Position numbers and translations under genes: made by a program
NCBI GenBank assembly: GCA_029053015.1
Contig: JAIDHX010000043.1
Location: forward strand, 1-64,000
Length of the DNA stretch: 64,000 nt
Direction of reading: 5' to 3'
DNA from: Lachnospiraceae bacterium
GTDB taxonomy: Bacteria > Bacillota > Clostridia > Lachnospirales > Lachnospiraceae
In this document: positions 49,954-59,234 of the stretch, piece by piece
Layout: each line of letters starts with the position of its first letter
Position numbering within the stretch: the stretch's first letter is position 1
The notes under the pieces: generated by a model
Told to the model about the DNA's origin: nothing
What the model saw: only the letters and a program-made list of their open reading frames with translations
Databases searched by the model: none

Positions 49954-50865
49954 TTATTTTCCGAGCTTTATCTGGAGACGGTCAATACTTGTGCCATAAC
50001 TACCGGCATAACCATCTTGCCCTTTTGTTTTTTCAATGTTGTTTTGGTAACTATAGTAATTGCTGCCGACGGGACTGACACGATATTGTGCTTTGTATTT
50101 GCCGTTGTAAACAATCTGAATGGCGTCAATTACCTTTTTGTCTCCGGCATAGCCGTTATTGTTATCCTTTAAATTATATCCTGTAACCCATGGCAGCCAT
50201 TTGCCGCCTTTCACATGAACCCTGTATTTGCAAGTTCCTTCACTGAACTTTACAGCAACATCTGTAATTGGCGTACCAATAACGCCTGCATAGTCTTCGA
50301 GATTTTTTACAGCGGGATACCATTTGCCGCCTGCCCGTACACGGTAGATGGCGTCGGGGCAGGGAGAAGTATTCCAATTAGGACGAAAATAGCCATTGAT
50401 CATTCCTGAATATAGCGGCCGTTGTTTAGCAACAACTTTAGACGAATCATTATCAATATTACCACCATCTTCACTTGTGTTTCCCTCAATCGTATAAGCA
50501 TACTTGGTGCCGACTTTATATACAATTCCTATGTGGTCACTAAAATATTTATCTTCACCAGGACATCTGCCTTGACCATTCCAAACGAAACAAATAAGAT
50601 CACCTACCTGAGGCTTTGTGTTATGACCTTCATACCATGTTCCGCAGCCTGCCTTTACACCTTCTCGTGCAATGCTGCCGGCACCATTATGTTTGGGGAT
50701 TAGTGTGTTCAATATTCCTGTTTCTTTTGCTACATATGAAACAAATATCGCACACCAAGGAGTACCTTTTTCGTCGTGCCCACAATACCATTTCCGAAAT
50801 TTGGCTGGTCCTTGGCCGATGTATTTCTTGGCGTTGTTTATAAAAGCGTCTTTTTTTGATCCCAC
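49954..50865 (-). CDS. CHAP-domain endolysin-like protein with ChW-like repeats
   Basis: About 303 residues if the GTG at 50865 is used; GGAGG lies 8 bases before it, while the ATG at 50880 contains that GGAGG inside its own codons. CHAP amidase/endopeptidase core: GTPWCAIFVSYVAKE (Cys), SDHIGIVYKVG (His) and TIEGNTSEDG. The second half has two and a half repeats of the phage-type wall-binding unit (YRVRAGGKWYPAVKNLEDYA, then GKWLPWVTGYNL and NNGYAGDKKVIDAIQI). No other phage gene is nearby, so it is a domesticated or left-over lysin. Confidence 0.85.
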   Translation of the reverse strand: MGSKKDAFINNAKKYIGQGPAKFRKWYCGHDEKGTPWCAIFVSYVAKETGILNTLIPKHNGAGSIAREGVKAGCGTWYEGHNTKPQVGDLICFVWNGQGRCPGEDKYFSDHIGIVYKVGTKYAYTIEGNTSEDGGNIDNDSSKVVAKQRPLYSGMINGYFRPNWNTSPCPDAIYRVRAGGKWYPAVKNLEDYAGVIGTPITDVAVKFSEGTCKYRVHVKGGKWLPWVTGYNLKDNNNGYAGDKKVIDAIQIVYNGKYKAQYRVSPVGSNYYSYQNNIEKTKGQDGYAGSYGTSIDRLQIKLGK

Positions 50866-51001
50866 TGCGTTTACCTCCATTTCCCTTTTTGTTGTGTATT
50901 AACTAAAGTTACAGTAATATATATGATTCTATAAGTTAAATATGCAATTGGGATTTTCTTATTTATCATGGCAGCGCATGGATTTCAAAATGTAAGATTG
51001 T

Positions 51002-51502
51002 TTAATCCTTTACATCTGCAACCGTTAATGAGAGACTTCCGGTAAAATTTTCTCCTTTCAGAACAACGTAGTTATCTCCTGGCGAAATGGTGTATTCCTT
51101 TGTATCCTCTGCGCTATCATGGGCAATTGTGTACTCATCACTGCCTGCAATCCAATACAGTTCAGCGGCGCCTTCCTCTATAATTAGTGTATATGTCACT
51201 TTTAGGCGATTGCCATTTTGGCGTGCCAACGCAGTTCCGCCAAAGATAAGTTCTTTCCCATTAAATTTATCATAGGTGGCGGTATAAGTACCTGTATAAG
51301 CGTCAATACCTTTGAGCTTTTCGCCTTGAAGGTCTTTCTCTTTGGTTAATGCGTGTCTGCTGAAAGACTGCAGCCAATTATTCCAACCATCGATAAGATT
51401 ATCTTTCAGGTTGTTCTTATCGTGATTGGAATGGCAGCCTGCCAAACAAACCGTAAGACACAGAATGAAAATGACAGATATCATGATTCTTATTTTTTTC
51501 AT
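51002..51502 (-). CDS. Lipoprotein at the end of the antimicrobial-peptide ABC operon
   Basis: 166 residues with a signal and lipobox (CLAGCHSN). The rest is a small beta-sandwich-like domain (YTGTYTATYDKFNGKELIFG, then LKVTYTLIIEEGAAELYW). Starts 4 bases inside the previous gene. By position it may be a surface immunity lipoprotein, as LanI proteins are, but there is no sequence match I can state. Confidence 0.65.
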   Translation of the reverse strand: MKKIRIMISVIFILCLTVCLAGCHSNHDKNNLKDNLIDGWNNWLQSFSRHALTKEKDLQGEKLKGIDAYTGTYTATYDKFNGKELIFGGTALARQNGNRLKVTYTLIIEEGAAELYWIAGSDEYTIAHDSAEDTKEYTISPGDNYVVLKGENFTGSLSLTVADVKD

Positions 51503-51804
51503 AACAAGCCACCTCGCATCAACTGAGCGTGAATCATCATTCCTAAAAATGTGATACCTGCAACTGCATAAAGGCTGTTCACAATTAAACAGACTTTCAT
51601 CAAATTGTTCCCTGCCTTTGCCTTAACATAGGAAACGATTGTAAACACACCGCTGAAAATCATAAACACTGCATAGCAGGCAATCATGATTTCGGCAGCA
51701 GGTGATTCCAATGCCCAGTCAAAAGTTCTAAGTGGTAAAATAGTCCATGGTACAAAAAGCATAATGGTACTGACAGCGGTTAAAATTTTGTTTCTCATAA
51801 TCAT
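51499..51804 (-). CDS. Small membrane protein of the ABC operon
   Basis: 101 residues with three hydrophobic helices (ILTAVSTIMLFVPWTILPL, IMIACYAVFMIFSGVFTIVS, AVAGITFLGMMIH). No family recognised. Overlaps both neighbours by 1-4 bases, so it is translated as part of the unit. Confidence 0.65.
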   Translation of the reverse strand: MIMRNKILTAVSTIMLFVPWTILPLRTFDWALESPAAEIMIACYAVFMIFSGVFTIVSYVKAKAGNNLMKVCLIVNSLYAVAGITFLGMMIHAQLMRGGLL

Positions 51805-52574
51805 TATCTCCTTTCAGCCTGCCCGAAACGGATGCAGGAAATGCTTAAACATATCACTGTGATAACAATGGCAACAGGTATCCAGGGTATTGGATTTACC
51901 TGTGCAGTGTCAAGATTTGCAGCAAGTTTTCCGTATTCCGATGTGATAACGAAAAACGGATATGACATCGGATAGGCAAACCATATCTTTGTGTTAATTA
52001 TCAATACAGAGGGCACAATGGATGCCAAACCAATACCGATGGAGAATATCGGCGTCTGAATACATACGGACAGCATCCAGAAAAATGCAATCATCGGTAT
52101 AGCAGACAGAAACAGGAAACTAATTTCTTTTGTGACAAACAGCAGCGGCAGAATAAAACTATAACCTTGTGTCCTTGAAGAAATAGCGGCACTGATATAA
52201 TACATGCCTGCCATCATTAAAATTTGCATTGCCGCCAATACAAGCAGCACAACAAACTTAGCCAGACAGAGTTTTGCGGTATTGATTGGCAGGGCAAGCA
52301 TTTTCAAAATACCTTTATTTTTCATTTCTGTCTGGTTCAAAAGGACTGTTCCAACCACCATGCTTGCGGGGAACATAAACCATGACATTCCCATAAAACC
52401 TTGAATAAAGAAATTGTTTTCCGGAGAAATATCCTCTGCCTGCATGCCAAAGTTCATATGAGCATTCAAAATGGATGGTATCCATAGGATAACTGTCGCA
52501 GCAAGCAGGATGAAAAGTATCTTTGAGCGTTTTATTTTCTTAAATTCGACGCCGACAAGTGATAAAAAATTCAT
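51804..52574 (-). CDS. ABC permease, lantibiotic-immunity (LanG/MutG-like) type
   Basis: 256 residues with six helices. An opening LVGVEFKKIKRSKILFILL is the hallmark of LanE/LanG-type ABC-2 permeases, followed by NQTEMKNKGILKMLALPIN. Overlaps the preceding permease gene by 4 bases. Works with it and the ATPase to clear peptides from the membrane. Confidence 0.85.
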   Translation of the reverse strand: MNFLSLVGVEFKKIKRSKILFILLAATVILWIPSILNAHMNFGMQAEDISPENNFFIQGFMGMSWFMFPASMVVGTVLLNQTEMKNKGILKMLALPINTAKLCLAKFVVLLVLAAMQILMMAGMYYISAAISSRTQGYSFILPLLFVTKEISFLFLSAIPMIAFFWMLSVCIQTPIFSIGIGLASIVPSVLIINTKIWFAYPMSYPFFVITSEYGKLAANLDTAQVNPIPWIPVAIVITVICLSISCIRFGQAERR

Positions 52575-53293
52575 TCAAACGACCTCCTTACCTTGATAAG
52601 CAGCAACTCTGCCAGGCTGAAAAAGGCAAGCTCTGCAACTGTTGCATAGATATAGTGCATTATCTGTGACGTATCGGTACCTTCCAACATCTGAAACGGA
52701 GTCGCAAATGGAAAGAGTGAAAGAACAAAGTTGTCTGCCGGCAGCATTGTCGCAGTAAAAACACAGACGACTCCAATGCCGAGTGATACCCACATATTTT
52801 TACAGGCTTCCGAGATAAGGAGCGATAGGATAATGCACGGTATCATCAGCAGAAATGCATACCCAAAATTTTTACACAATTCGTTCCAAAAATCGGTTTT
52901 TATTTCAAACCAATGATACGAGCAAAAGGCAGTTGTTCCGGCTTCTATTGTAAGAACCAAAATGCTCATAAGAATTGTCAAAATAACTTTTCCGAAAAAA
53001 ATGGAGCTTTCCCGAATGGGGAGTGACTTCATTTTCTGCATAGCATTGTCAGCATATTCGGTATGATATAAAAGGCAGGAACCCGATACAACAAGCAATA
53101 CATTCAGCATCGCCATCAACTGCCAGTTTGCACCCAATAAAATTTGAATGGGGGTACCTTGCTGTGCAAGATATATTTCTGAACGGAAAGCCATATTGAC
53201 AACAGGAACAACTGCTGCCAGAATGCCGCCGCCTAAAAATGCAGGCAAAAAGCCGGTCCGTTTTATCTTGTTATATTCCAGAGAAATATTCAT
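52571..53293 (-). CDS. ABC permease, lantibiotic-immunity (LanE/MutE-like) type
   Basis: 240 residues, six helices. Opening LEYNKIKRTGFLPAFLGGGI and YHTEYADNAMQKMKSLPIRE match the MutE/EpiE branch. Overlaps the ATPase gene by 4 bases and the next permease by 4 bases: a compact three-gene F-E-G unit. Confidence 0.85.
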   Translation of the reverse strand: MNISLEYNKIKRTGFLPAFLGGGILAAVVPVVNMAFRSEIYLAQQGTPIQILLGANWQLMAMLNVLLVVSGSCLLYHTEYADNAMQKMKSLPIRESSIFFGKVILTILMSILVLTIEAGTTAFCSYHWFEIKTDFWNELCKNFGYAFLLMIPCIILSLLISEACKNMWVSLGIGVVCVFTATMLPADNFVLSLFPFATPFQMLEGTDTSQIMHYIYATVAELAFFSLAELLLIKVRRSFE

Positions 53294-54045
53294 CTTACAG
53301 CACCTCTTTTCTGATTGTCGGCATCAATCAGAGCAAGGAAAGTATCTTCCAAATTATCCGTAGGATACCCTTTGGAAGCAGCACTGAATTTCAGTCTGTC
53401 AAGCGTTCCCTCAAACAGCAGATGCCCGTGATTTAAGATACCGACATTGTCAGCCATCAGCTCGATTTCAGACAGCAGATGTGACGATACCAAAACGGTA
53501 CAGTTGAATTTCTTCGGCAGAGAGTGGATAAGCGTTCTGATTTCATGGATGCCCACAGGGTCGAGTCCATTTGTCGGCTCATCCAAAATCAAAATCGGCG
53601 GCTTCCCTATCAATGCACCTGCGAGCCCTAATCGCTGCTTCATTCCAAGAGAGTATTTTTTGGCAAGCCGATTCTTAAATGGTGTCAGTCCAACAATTTC
53701 AAGTGCTTCAGATACAGAGGTTTGTGGAAGGTCCAATATTTTGCGGATAATTTCAAGATTTTCTTCACCGCTTAAGTTTCCGTAAAAAGCGGGGGCTTCA
53801 ATAAACGAACCAATCTCTTTCAAAATTTCCACTCTGTTATCTGGGTACTTTTTTCCGTCAATTGTAAACGAACCGCCTGTCGGTTTGGTAAGCCCCAGAA
53901 ACATTTTCATCGTAGTAGACTTTCCAGCGCCGTTCGGACCTAAGAATCCATAGACGGATCCTTGCGGAATATGCAGATTAACACCCGAAACTGCGGTGAA
54001 ATCGGCGTATGATTTGGTTAAATTTTGAGTTTCAATGATATTCAT
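53290..54045 (-). CDS. ABC ATP-binding protein, lantibiotic-immunity (LanF/BcrA-like) type
   Basis: 251 residues. Walker A GPNGAGKST, signature YSLGMKQRLGLAGAL, Walker B LILDEPTNGLD, H-loop SSHLLSE. The LGMKQRLG signature, in place of LSGGQ, is the LanF/BcrA subtype. Divergent from the response regulator gene, whose product likely controls it. GAAAGGAGC lies before the ATG. Confidence 0.92.
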   Translation of the reverse strand: MNIIETQNLTKSYADFTAVSGVNLHIPQGSVYGFLGPNGAGKSTTMKMFLGLTKPTGGSFTIDGKKYPDNRVEILKEIGSFIEAPAFYGNLSGEENLEIIRKILDLPQTSVSEALEIVGLTPFKNRLAKKYSLGMKQRLGLAGALIGKPPILILDEPTNGLDPVGIHEIRTLIHSLPKKFNCTVLVSSHLLSEIELMADNVGILNHGHLLFEGTLDRLKFSAASKGYPTDNLEDTFLALIDADNQKRGAVR

Positions 54046-54168
54046 TGTATTTGCTCCTTTCTCTTGACTACAAATCCATTGTATTGCTGTAACCTTGTGT
54101 CAACCTTCTCGTGTCCTTACATTTACCTTATATTTGTCTGCGTATGAAAAATAAATATAATTCTATGC

Positions 54169-54174
54169 TATAAT
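54169..54174 (+). promoter_or_regulatory. -10 box of the two-component system
   Basis: TATAAT at 54169 with no good -35 at 17 bases, as in promoters that need an activator. The divergent region 54085-54120 has two TGTGTC-like direct copies 14 bases apart that could be response-regulator sites. Confidence 0.4.
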
Positions 54175-54197
54175 AGGAGTGAAAAAGGAGGTATCGT

Positions 54198-54902
54198 ATG
54201 AGTTTTGATTATTTGAAACAAAAACGCATTTTGCTTGTCGATGATGAACAGGGGCTTTTAGATATGGTAGTATCTATCTTGCGTGAGGATGGCTTTCAAA
54301 ATATCCGGACTGCGAAAACAGCGAAAGAGGCGGCTGCCGTTTCAGAAACCTATCATCCGGAGCTTGCCATTCTTGATGTAATGCTCCCTGACGGCAGCGG
54401 TTTTAACCTCATGGAACAACTGAAAAGGACTTCTGACTATCCTGTGCTGTTTTTAACAGCCCGCGGAGAGGATGACGATAAATTTCGTGGATTCGATCTT
54501 GGTGCAGATGACTATATGGTAAAACCGTTTTTGCCGAAAGAACTGTTATTCCGTGTCACTGCAATTCTCAGAAGAAGTTACAAGGACGAGAATCCTCGTG
54601 TAAAACTGTCAGACAGTGAAATTGACTTTGACCGTGCAGAAATCATAAAGAATGGTGAACATATTTCACTTACAGCAAAAGAACACGATATTCTTGCTGC
54701 ACTATATCGGAATGCAGGGAGAATTGTTACGATTGATGCTTTATGTGAAGCCACTTGGGGCGACAATCCTTTTGGTTATGAAAATTCGCTGATGGCACAC
54801 ATCCGCCGCATAAGAGAAAAGATCGAAGCCAATCCGTCGCAGCCCGTTTCTTTGATGACAATTAAGGGGCTTGGATATAAGCTCATCGTGGAGGGCAAAT
54901 AA
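54198..54902 (+). CDS. OmpR-family response regulator
   Basis: 234 residues: a receiver domain (ILLVDDEQG, phospho-acceptor Asp in LAILDVMLPDGSGF, FLTARGEDDDK, then VKPF) and an OmpR winged helix (SLTAKEHDILAALYRNAGRI, then NSLMAHIRRIREKIE). Paired with the histidine kinase behind it and divergent from the immunity transporter, the arrangement of NsrRK/LcrRS-like systems that sense lantibiotics. Confidence 0.92.
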   Translation: MSFDYLKQKRILLVDDEQGLLDMVVSILREDGFQNIRTAKTAKEAAAVSETYHPELAILDVMLPDGSGFNLMEQLKRTSDYPVLFLTARGEDDDKFRGFDLGADDYMVKPFLPKELLFRVTAILRRSYKDENPRVKLSDSEIDFDRAEIIKNGEHISLTAKEHDILAALYRNAGRIVTIDALCEATWGDNPFGYENSLMAHIRRIREKIEANPSQPVSLMTIKGLGYKLIVEGK

Positions 54903-54903
54903 T

Positions 54904-56295
54904 ATGAAAAGTGTGCCGAAACTGATACGGCGTTTTGTCGGGATCATGCTTTTATCCTCGATTTTGCTTATTTTTTTGAACTTTGTACTGTTAGCTGTGT
55001 ACACGTTAAGTCAGGCGTCAAACGGTCATCCTTGGACAACGGCGCAAGAGGTCGCTGATAATTTGCTGCAGGATGATAATGGCTATGTTTTATCCGAAGA
55101 TACAACGCTTGCATTACAAAAAACAGATGTATGGGCGCTCTTTATTGACAATGAAACAATGAAAGTTGTATGGCAGACGGACAATCTTCCTGAAACTATA
55201 CCGATGTCTTATTCTGTCTCGGATATAGCCGGTTTAACCCGTGGTTATATAGACGGGTATCCAACCTTTACGGGAGAGGCGCCGAATGGACTGGTTGTAT
55301 TGGGTTATCCGAAAGAAAGCTTTTGGAAGCATATGTGGCCGAGTTGGGATTACAACTTAATCGCCAACTTGCCTAAAACCATTCTTTCTGTTTTAGCAAT
55401 TAATGTTGCACTGGTTTTTGTTATTTATGTAATTGCAAACTCCAAACTGTTAAAATCCATAAAACCAATTGTAAACGGAATACAGGCGCTTCCTACAAAA
55501 GAAGTTGTTTATGTGAGGGAAAAGGGATTATTGTCCGAGTTGGCAGCAAGTATTAACCAAACTTCGAAAATTTTACAATCCCAAAGCAGACAGCTCCGTA
55601 AAAAGGAAACCGCAAGAGCAAATTGGATTGCAGGGGTATCGCACGACATACGCACACCGCTGTCAATGGTAATGGGTTATGCCGGTCAGTTGGAAGGTGA
55701 TGAGCGTTTACCGGAAGATGACCGCCAAAAAGCTATGGTTATCATAAAACAAAGTAACCGAATGAGGAATCTGGTTAATGACCTCAATCTGGCTTCTAAA
55801 TTAGAATACAATATGCAGCCGGTCAATTTGAAGAAAGAAAATATGGTTGCTGTTGTCCGACAGGTTGTTGTTGATTTTATGAATGTGGATATTGATGAAA
55901 AACATCCTATTGAATGGAAAACGGATGAAGCCTTAACCGTCTGTCCTGTAAACATTGATAAGGAACTGATAAAACGAGCTGTCAGCAATCTGATTCAAAA
56001 CAGTATAGAGCATAATGAACAAGGCTGTAACATCTATGTCGATATCATGATTAGAGATGGCAAATGTACGGTTACTGTTGCTGATGACGGTGTGGGGGCT
56101 ACAGATGAACAAATAGAACGGCTTAATAATTCTCCGCATTATATGGTCTGCGATGAAAATACATCGGGGCAGCGCCACGGCTTAGGATTGCTCATTGTCA
56201 GGCAGATTGCGGCGGCACACGGCGGTGCAGCCAATATAGAGCACAGCGAATATGGAGGGTTCTCTGTGAAGCTTATATTGCCACTGCAGGAATGA
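54904..56295 (+). CDS. Sensor histidine kinase
   Basis: 463 residues from the ATG at 54904, one base after the response regulator stop. Two membrane helices (about 15-38 and 155-180) bracket a 115-residue extracytoplasmic sensor with no obvious ligand motif. Then HisKA (ISHDIRTPLSMVMGY type, with the phospho-His) and a HATPase_c domain (N box NLIQNSIEHNEQ, G1 ADDGVGATDEQ, G2 GQRHGLGLLIV). Senses a wall-acting compound, by context. Confidence 0.9.
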   Translation: MKSVPKLIRRFVGIMLLSSILLIFLNFVLLAVYTLSQASNGHPWTTAQEVADNLLQDDNGYVLSEDTTLALQKTDVWALFIDNETMKVVWQTDNLPETIPMSYSVSDIAGLTRGYIDGYPTFTGEAPNGLVVLGYPKESFWKHMWPSWDYNLIANLPKTILSVLAINVALVFVIYVIANSKLLKSIKPIVNGIQALPTKEVVYVREKGLLSELAASINQTSKILQSQSRQLRKKETARANWIAGVSHDIRTPLSMVMGYAGQLEGDERLPEDDRQKAMVIIKQSNRMRNLVNDLNLASKLEYNMQPVNLKKENMVAVVRQVVVDFMNVDIDEKHPIEWKTDEALTVCPVNIDKELIKRAVSNLIQNSIEHNEQGCNIYVDIMIRDGKCTVTVADDGVGATDEQIERLNNSPHYMVCDENTSGQRHGLGLLIVRQIAAAHGGAANIEHSEYGGFSVKLILPLQE

Positions 56296-56335
56296 AAATA
56301 TAAAAAGCACCGGCGAAATAATCCCGATGCTTGAG

Positions 56336-56421
56336 CGGAGACGGAGGGATTCGAACCCTCGTGCCCCGGAGGGCAAACGCATTTCGAGTGCGCCCCGTTA
56401 TGACCGCTTCGATACGTCTCC
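56336..56421 (-). tRNA. tRNA-Ser(CGA)
   Basis: The acceptor stem GGAGACG/CGTCTCC is closed, the T arm reads GAGGG-TTCGAAT-CCCTC, and a long variable arm marks the Ser class. The anticodon loop CTCGAAA is on the stem CGCA/TGCG, giving anticodon CGA. No CCA is encoded. Read on the minus strand, it lies 40 bases after the kinase gene. Confidence 0.95.
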
Positions 56422-56557
56422 AAATTTGTTTGCTTTCGTCATTATATCATACCCATCTTAATTTGCAAGCATTGACTGAAAATTTATTTCGTGATAGGCT
56501 ATAATAAAGTTAAGTGCAATCCAAAATAAACGATAACCATAGCAAGGAGGAAATGCG

Positions 56558-57631
56558 ATGAAGAGAATCGGTATGTTGACAAGCGGCGGCGACTGTCAGG
56601 CACTCAACGCTGCCATGCGAGGTGTAGTGAAAACACTGTTAAACAGTGGCGAAAAGATGGAAATCTACGGCTTTATAGATGGGTACAGAGGACTTATCTA
56701 CGGCGATTACAGGATGCTTACCGGCAAGGATTTTTCCGGTATTCTGACAGTGGGCGGCACGATACTCGGCACCTCCCGCACACCCTTTAAGCTGATTCGG
56801 GAACCGGACGAAAACGGAATCGACAAAGTGGAGGCTATGAAGAAAAATTATAAGAAGCTGAAGCTGGATTGTCTGGTTATTTTAGGCGGCAACGGCACAC
56901 ACAAGACGGCAAATCTGCTGCGCACCGAAGGACTCAACGTCATTACGCTGCCAAAGACCATCGACAACGACCTCTGGGGTACGGATATGACCTTTGGTTT
57001 CCAGAGCGCTGTTGATATTGCGACCAATGCCATTGACTGTATCCACACCACCGCGGCATCCCACGGCAGGGTGTTTATTGTAGAGGTTATGGGACATAAG
57101 GTGGGCTGGCTGACGCTGAACGCTGGCATGGCAGGCGGTGCAGACATCATCCTGCTTCCCGAGATTCCCTACGATATTAATAAAGTTGTGAACGCCATTG
57201 AAACACGTCATAAAAACGGAAGCCGCTTTACCATCATTGCGGTTGCAGAGGGCGCCATATCCAAAGCGGACGCAAAGCTGTCCAAGAAGGAGTACAAGGA
57301 GAAGCTGCGCACGCGGAAGTATCCTTCCGTATCCTATGAGGTGGCGGCACAGATTCAGGAAAAATGCGGCAGAGAGGTACGTGTAACTGTGCCGGGGCAT
57401 GTGCAGAGAGGCGGAAGTCCCTGCCCTTACGACCGTGTTTTTGCCAGCCGTCTTGGTTCAGAAGCGGGCAGTCTGATTATGGAAGAAAAATATGGCTTTA
57501 TGGTGGGCTATGTCAACCGTGAAATTGTAAGGGTGCCTCTCGAGGATGTGGCAGGCAAGTTAAAGAGCGTGGACCCTGACGCTGCGATTGTAAAGGAAGC
57601 AAAGCGTCTTGGTATTTGCTTTGGTGATTAA
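56558..57631 (+). CDS. pfkA: 6-phosphofructokinase family enzyme
   Basis: 357 residues. Phosphorylates fructose 6-phosphate in glycolysis. Opening MLTSGGDCQALNAAMRGVV, nucleotide site ILGGNGTHKTANLL, and PKTIDNDLWGTDMTFGFQSA at the catalytic Asp. Gly after GGN favours ATP as phosphoryl donor; the Lys of PKTIDND is the residue found in pyrophosphate-type and mixed-clade enzymes, where classic ATP-PFKs have Gly. The donor is therefore uncertain. Promoter -10 box TATAAT lies at 56500. Confidence 0.88.
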   Translation: MKRIGMLTSGGDCQALNAAMRGVVKTLLNSGEKMEIYGFIDGYRGLIYGDYRMLTGKDFSGILTVGGTILGTSRTPFKLIREPDENGIDKVEAMKKNYKKLKLDCLVILGGNGTHKTANLLRTEGLNVITLPKTIDNDLWGTDMTFGFQSAVDIATNAIDCIHTTAASHGRVFIVEVMGHKVGWLTLNAGMAGGADIILLPEIPYDINKVVNAIETRHKNGSRFTIIAVAEGAISKADAKLSKKEYKEKLRTRKYPSVSYEVAAQIQEKCGREVRVTVPGHVQRGGSPCPYDRVFASRLGSEAGSLIMEEKYGFMVGYVNREIVRVPLEDVAGKLKSVDPDAAIVKEAKRLGICFGD

Positions 57632-57634
57632 TCT

Positions 57635-59218
57635 ATGTCTTATACAGCGCTGTATAGAAAGTTCCGTCCCGACAATTTTGAAGATGTGAAGGGGCAGGAG
57701 CATATTGTAACAACTCTAAAAAACCAGATAAAGGCTGAACGTATCGGACATGCGTATCTGTTTACCGGAACGCGGGGAACGGGTAAGACCACGGTTGCCA
57801 AGATTTTTGCAAAAGCAGTAAACTGCGAAAATCCTGTTGAGGGAAGTCCCTGCGGTAACTGTGCGTCCTGCCGCTCCATTGCGGGCGGCGCAAGCATGAA
57901 TGTAATCGAAATCGACGCCGCTTCCAACAACGGCGTCGATAATATCAGGGAAATTGTAGATGAAGTGTCCTACTCGCCGGCTGAAGGAAAATATAAGGTT
58001 TATATTATTGATGAAGTGCATATGTTGTCCATAGGGGCTTTCAATGCGCTTCTCAAGACTTTGGAGGAGCCGCCTTCCTATGTTATTTTCATATTGGCGA
58101 CCACCGAGGTGCACAAGATTCCCATTACCATACTGTCCCGCTGTCAGAGATACGATTTCAGAAGGATTACCATAGATACCATTGCAGGACGTATGCGGGA
58201 TTTGATGGCGGCGGAGCAGGTTCAGATTGAGGATAAGGCACTGCGATATGTGGCAAAAATGGCGGACGGCTCCATGCGTGACGGGTTGAGCCTTTTGGAC
58301 CAGTGTATTGCGTTCCATCTGGGACAGGAGCTTACCTATGACATGGTGCTCGATGTGCTGGGGGCAGTTGACACGGAGGTATTCGGCAGGCTGTTCAGAA
58401 GTGTCCTCGGCTCTGACGTTCTCTCCTGTATCGGCATTTTGGAAGAGGTCGTTATGCAGGGGCGTGAGCTGGCGCAGTTTGTCAGCGATTTCACGTGGTA
58501 TCTGCGGAACCTCATGCTGGCAAAGGCGACAGATAACATAGAAGATGTGATTGATGCTTCTACAGAAAATCTGGCGCGCTTAAAAGAGGAAGCGGAGTTG
58601 GCAGAGCTTGACGCCATCATGCGGTACATCAGGATTTTTTCAGAGCTTTCGGGGCAGCTTCGCTATGCTTCCCAAAAGAGAATTCTGACGGAAATTGCGC
58701 TGATTAAGCTTTGCAGACCGGCGATGGAGACGACGGACGACGCGATTCTGGATCGAATTCGCCAGGTGGAAAATAAGGTGGAAAATGCGGCAATCCTGCC
58801 GGAAGGAATGGATTTGACGGGATTGGGAAGCGGCACGCCATCCATGGCAGGCTCTGTGCCTCCAAGGGAAAAGCCGGTGCTGCCGAAAGCGATTCCCGAG
58901 GATGTGAAGCAGATTGTATCAAAGTGGCAGGCCGTCGTGGGAAACACGGAAAATCCCATGAAGATGTATTTGAAATCCGCAAACTTAAGCCTTGGCGGCG
59001 ACAACAGACTGCAGGTCGTGCTGCAGGACGGGATTGCGTCAGATTATTTTTTGAAAAACGAAACCAACAGAGAGCAGCTTGAACGTGTGGTTTCGGATTT
59101 CGCAGGGAAGCAGATAGCAATCGATTTTCGGGTTGTGGGCAATGAAAGAGAATTTGAGGATTCTTATGTGGATTTGACAAAGCTCATCCATATGGAAATA
59201 GAAGAAGTAGACGAATAA
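57635..59218 (+). CDS. dnaX: DNA polymerase III subunit gamma/tau
   Basis: 527 residues. ATPase of the clamp loader: ALYRKFRPDNFEDVKGQEHI, Walker A TGTRGTGKTT, zinc site CENPVEGSPCGNCASC, DEVHMLS as Walker B, and the sensor region LATTEVHKIP. Starts 3 bases after the phosphofructokinase stop with a weak ribosome site. The C-terminal tau region is shorter than in Bacillus. Confidence 0.96.
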   Translation: MSYTALYRKFRPDNFEDVKGQEHIVTTLKNQIKAERIGHAYLFTGTRGTGKTTVAKIFAKAVNCENPVEGSPCGNCASCRSIAGGASMNVIEIDAASNNGVDNIREIVDEVSYSPAEGKYKVYIIDEVHMLSIGAFNALLKTLEEPPSYVIFILATTEVHKIPITILSRCQRYDFRRITIDTIAGRMRDLMAAEQVQIEDKALRYVAKMADGSMRDGLSLLDQCIAFHLGQELTYDMVLDVLGAVDTEVFGRLFRSVLGSDVLSCIGILEEVVMQGRELAQFVSDFTWYLRNLMLAKATDNIEDVIDASTENLARLKEEAELAELDAIMRYIRIFSELSGQLRYASQKRILTEIALIKLCRPAMETTDDAILDRIRQVENKVENAAILPEGMDLTGLGSGTPSMAGSVPPREKPVLPKAIPEDVKQIVSKWQAVVGNTENPMKMYLKSANLSLGGDNRLQVVLQDGIASDYFLKNETNREQLERVVSDFAGKQIAIDFRVVGNEREFEDSYVDLTKLIHMEIEEVDE

Positions 59219-59234
59219 ATCGGGAGGATAAGAA

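Noticed and set aside
49954-50880. A prophage
   Set aside because: Only the lysin is phage-like; no structural, replication or integrase genes surround it.
56336-56421. An attachment site of an integrated element at tRNA-Ser
   Set aside because: I found no integrase gene nearby and no repeat of the tRNA 3' end in the bases I compared.
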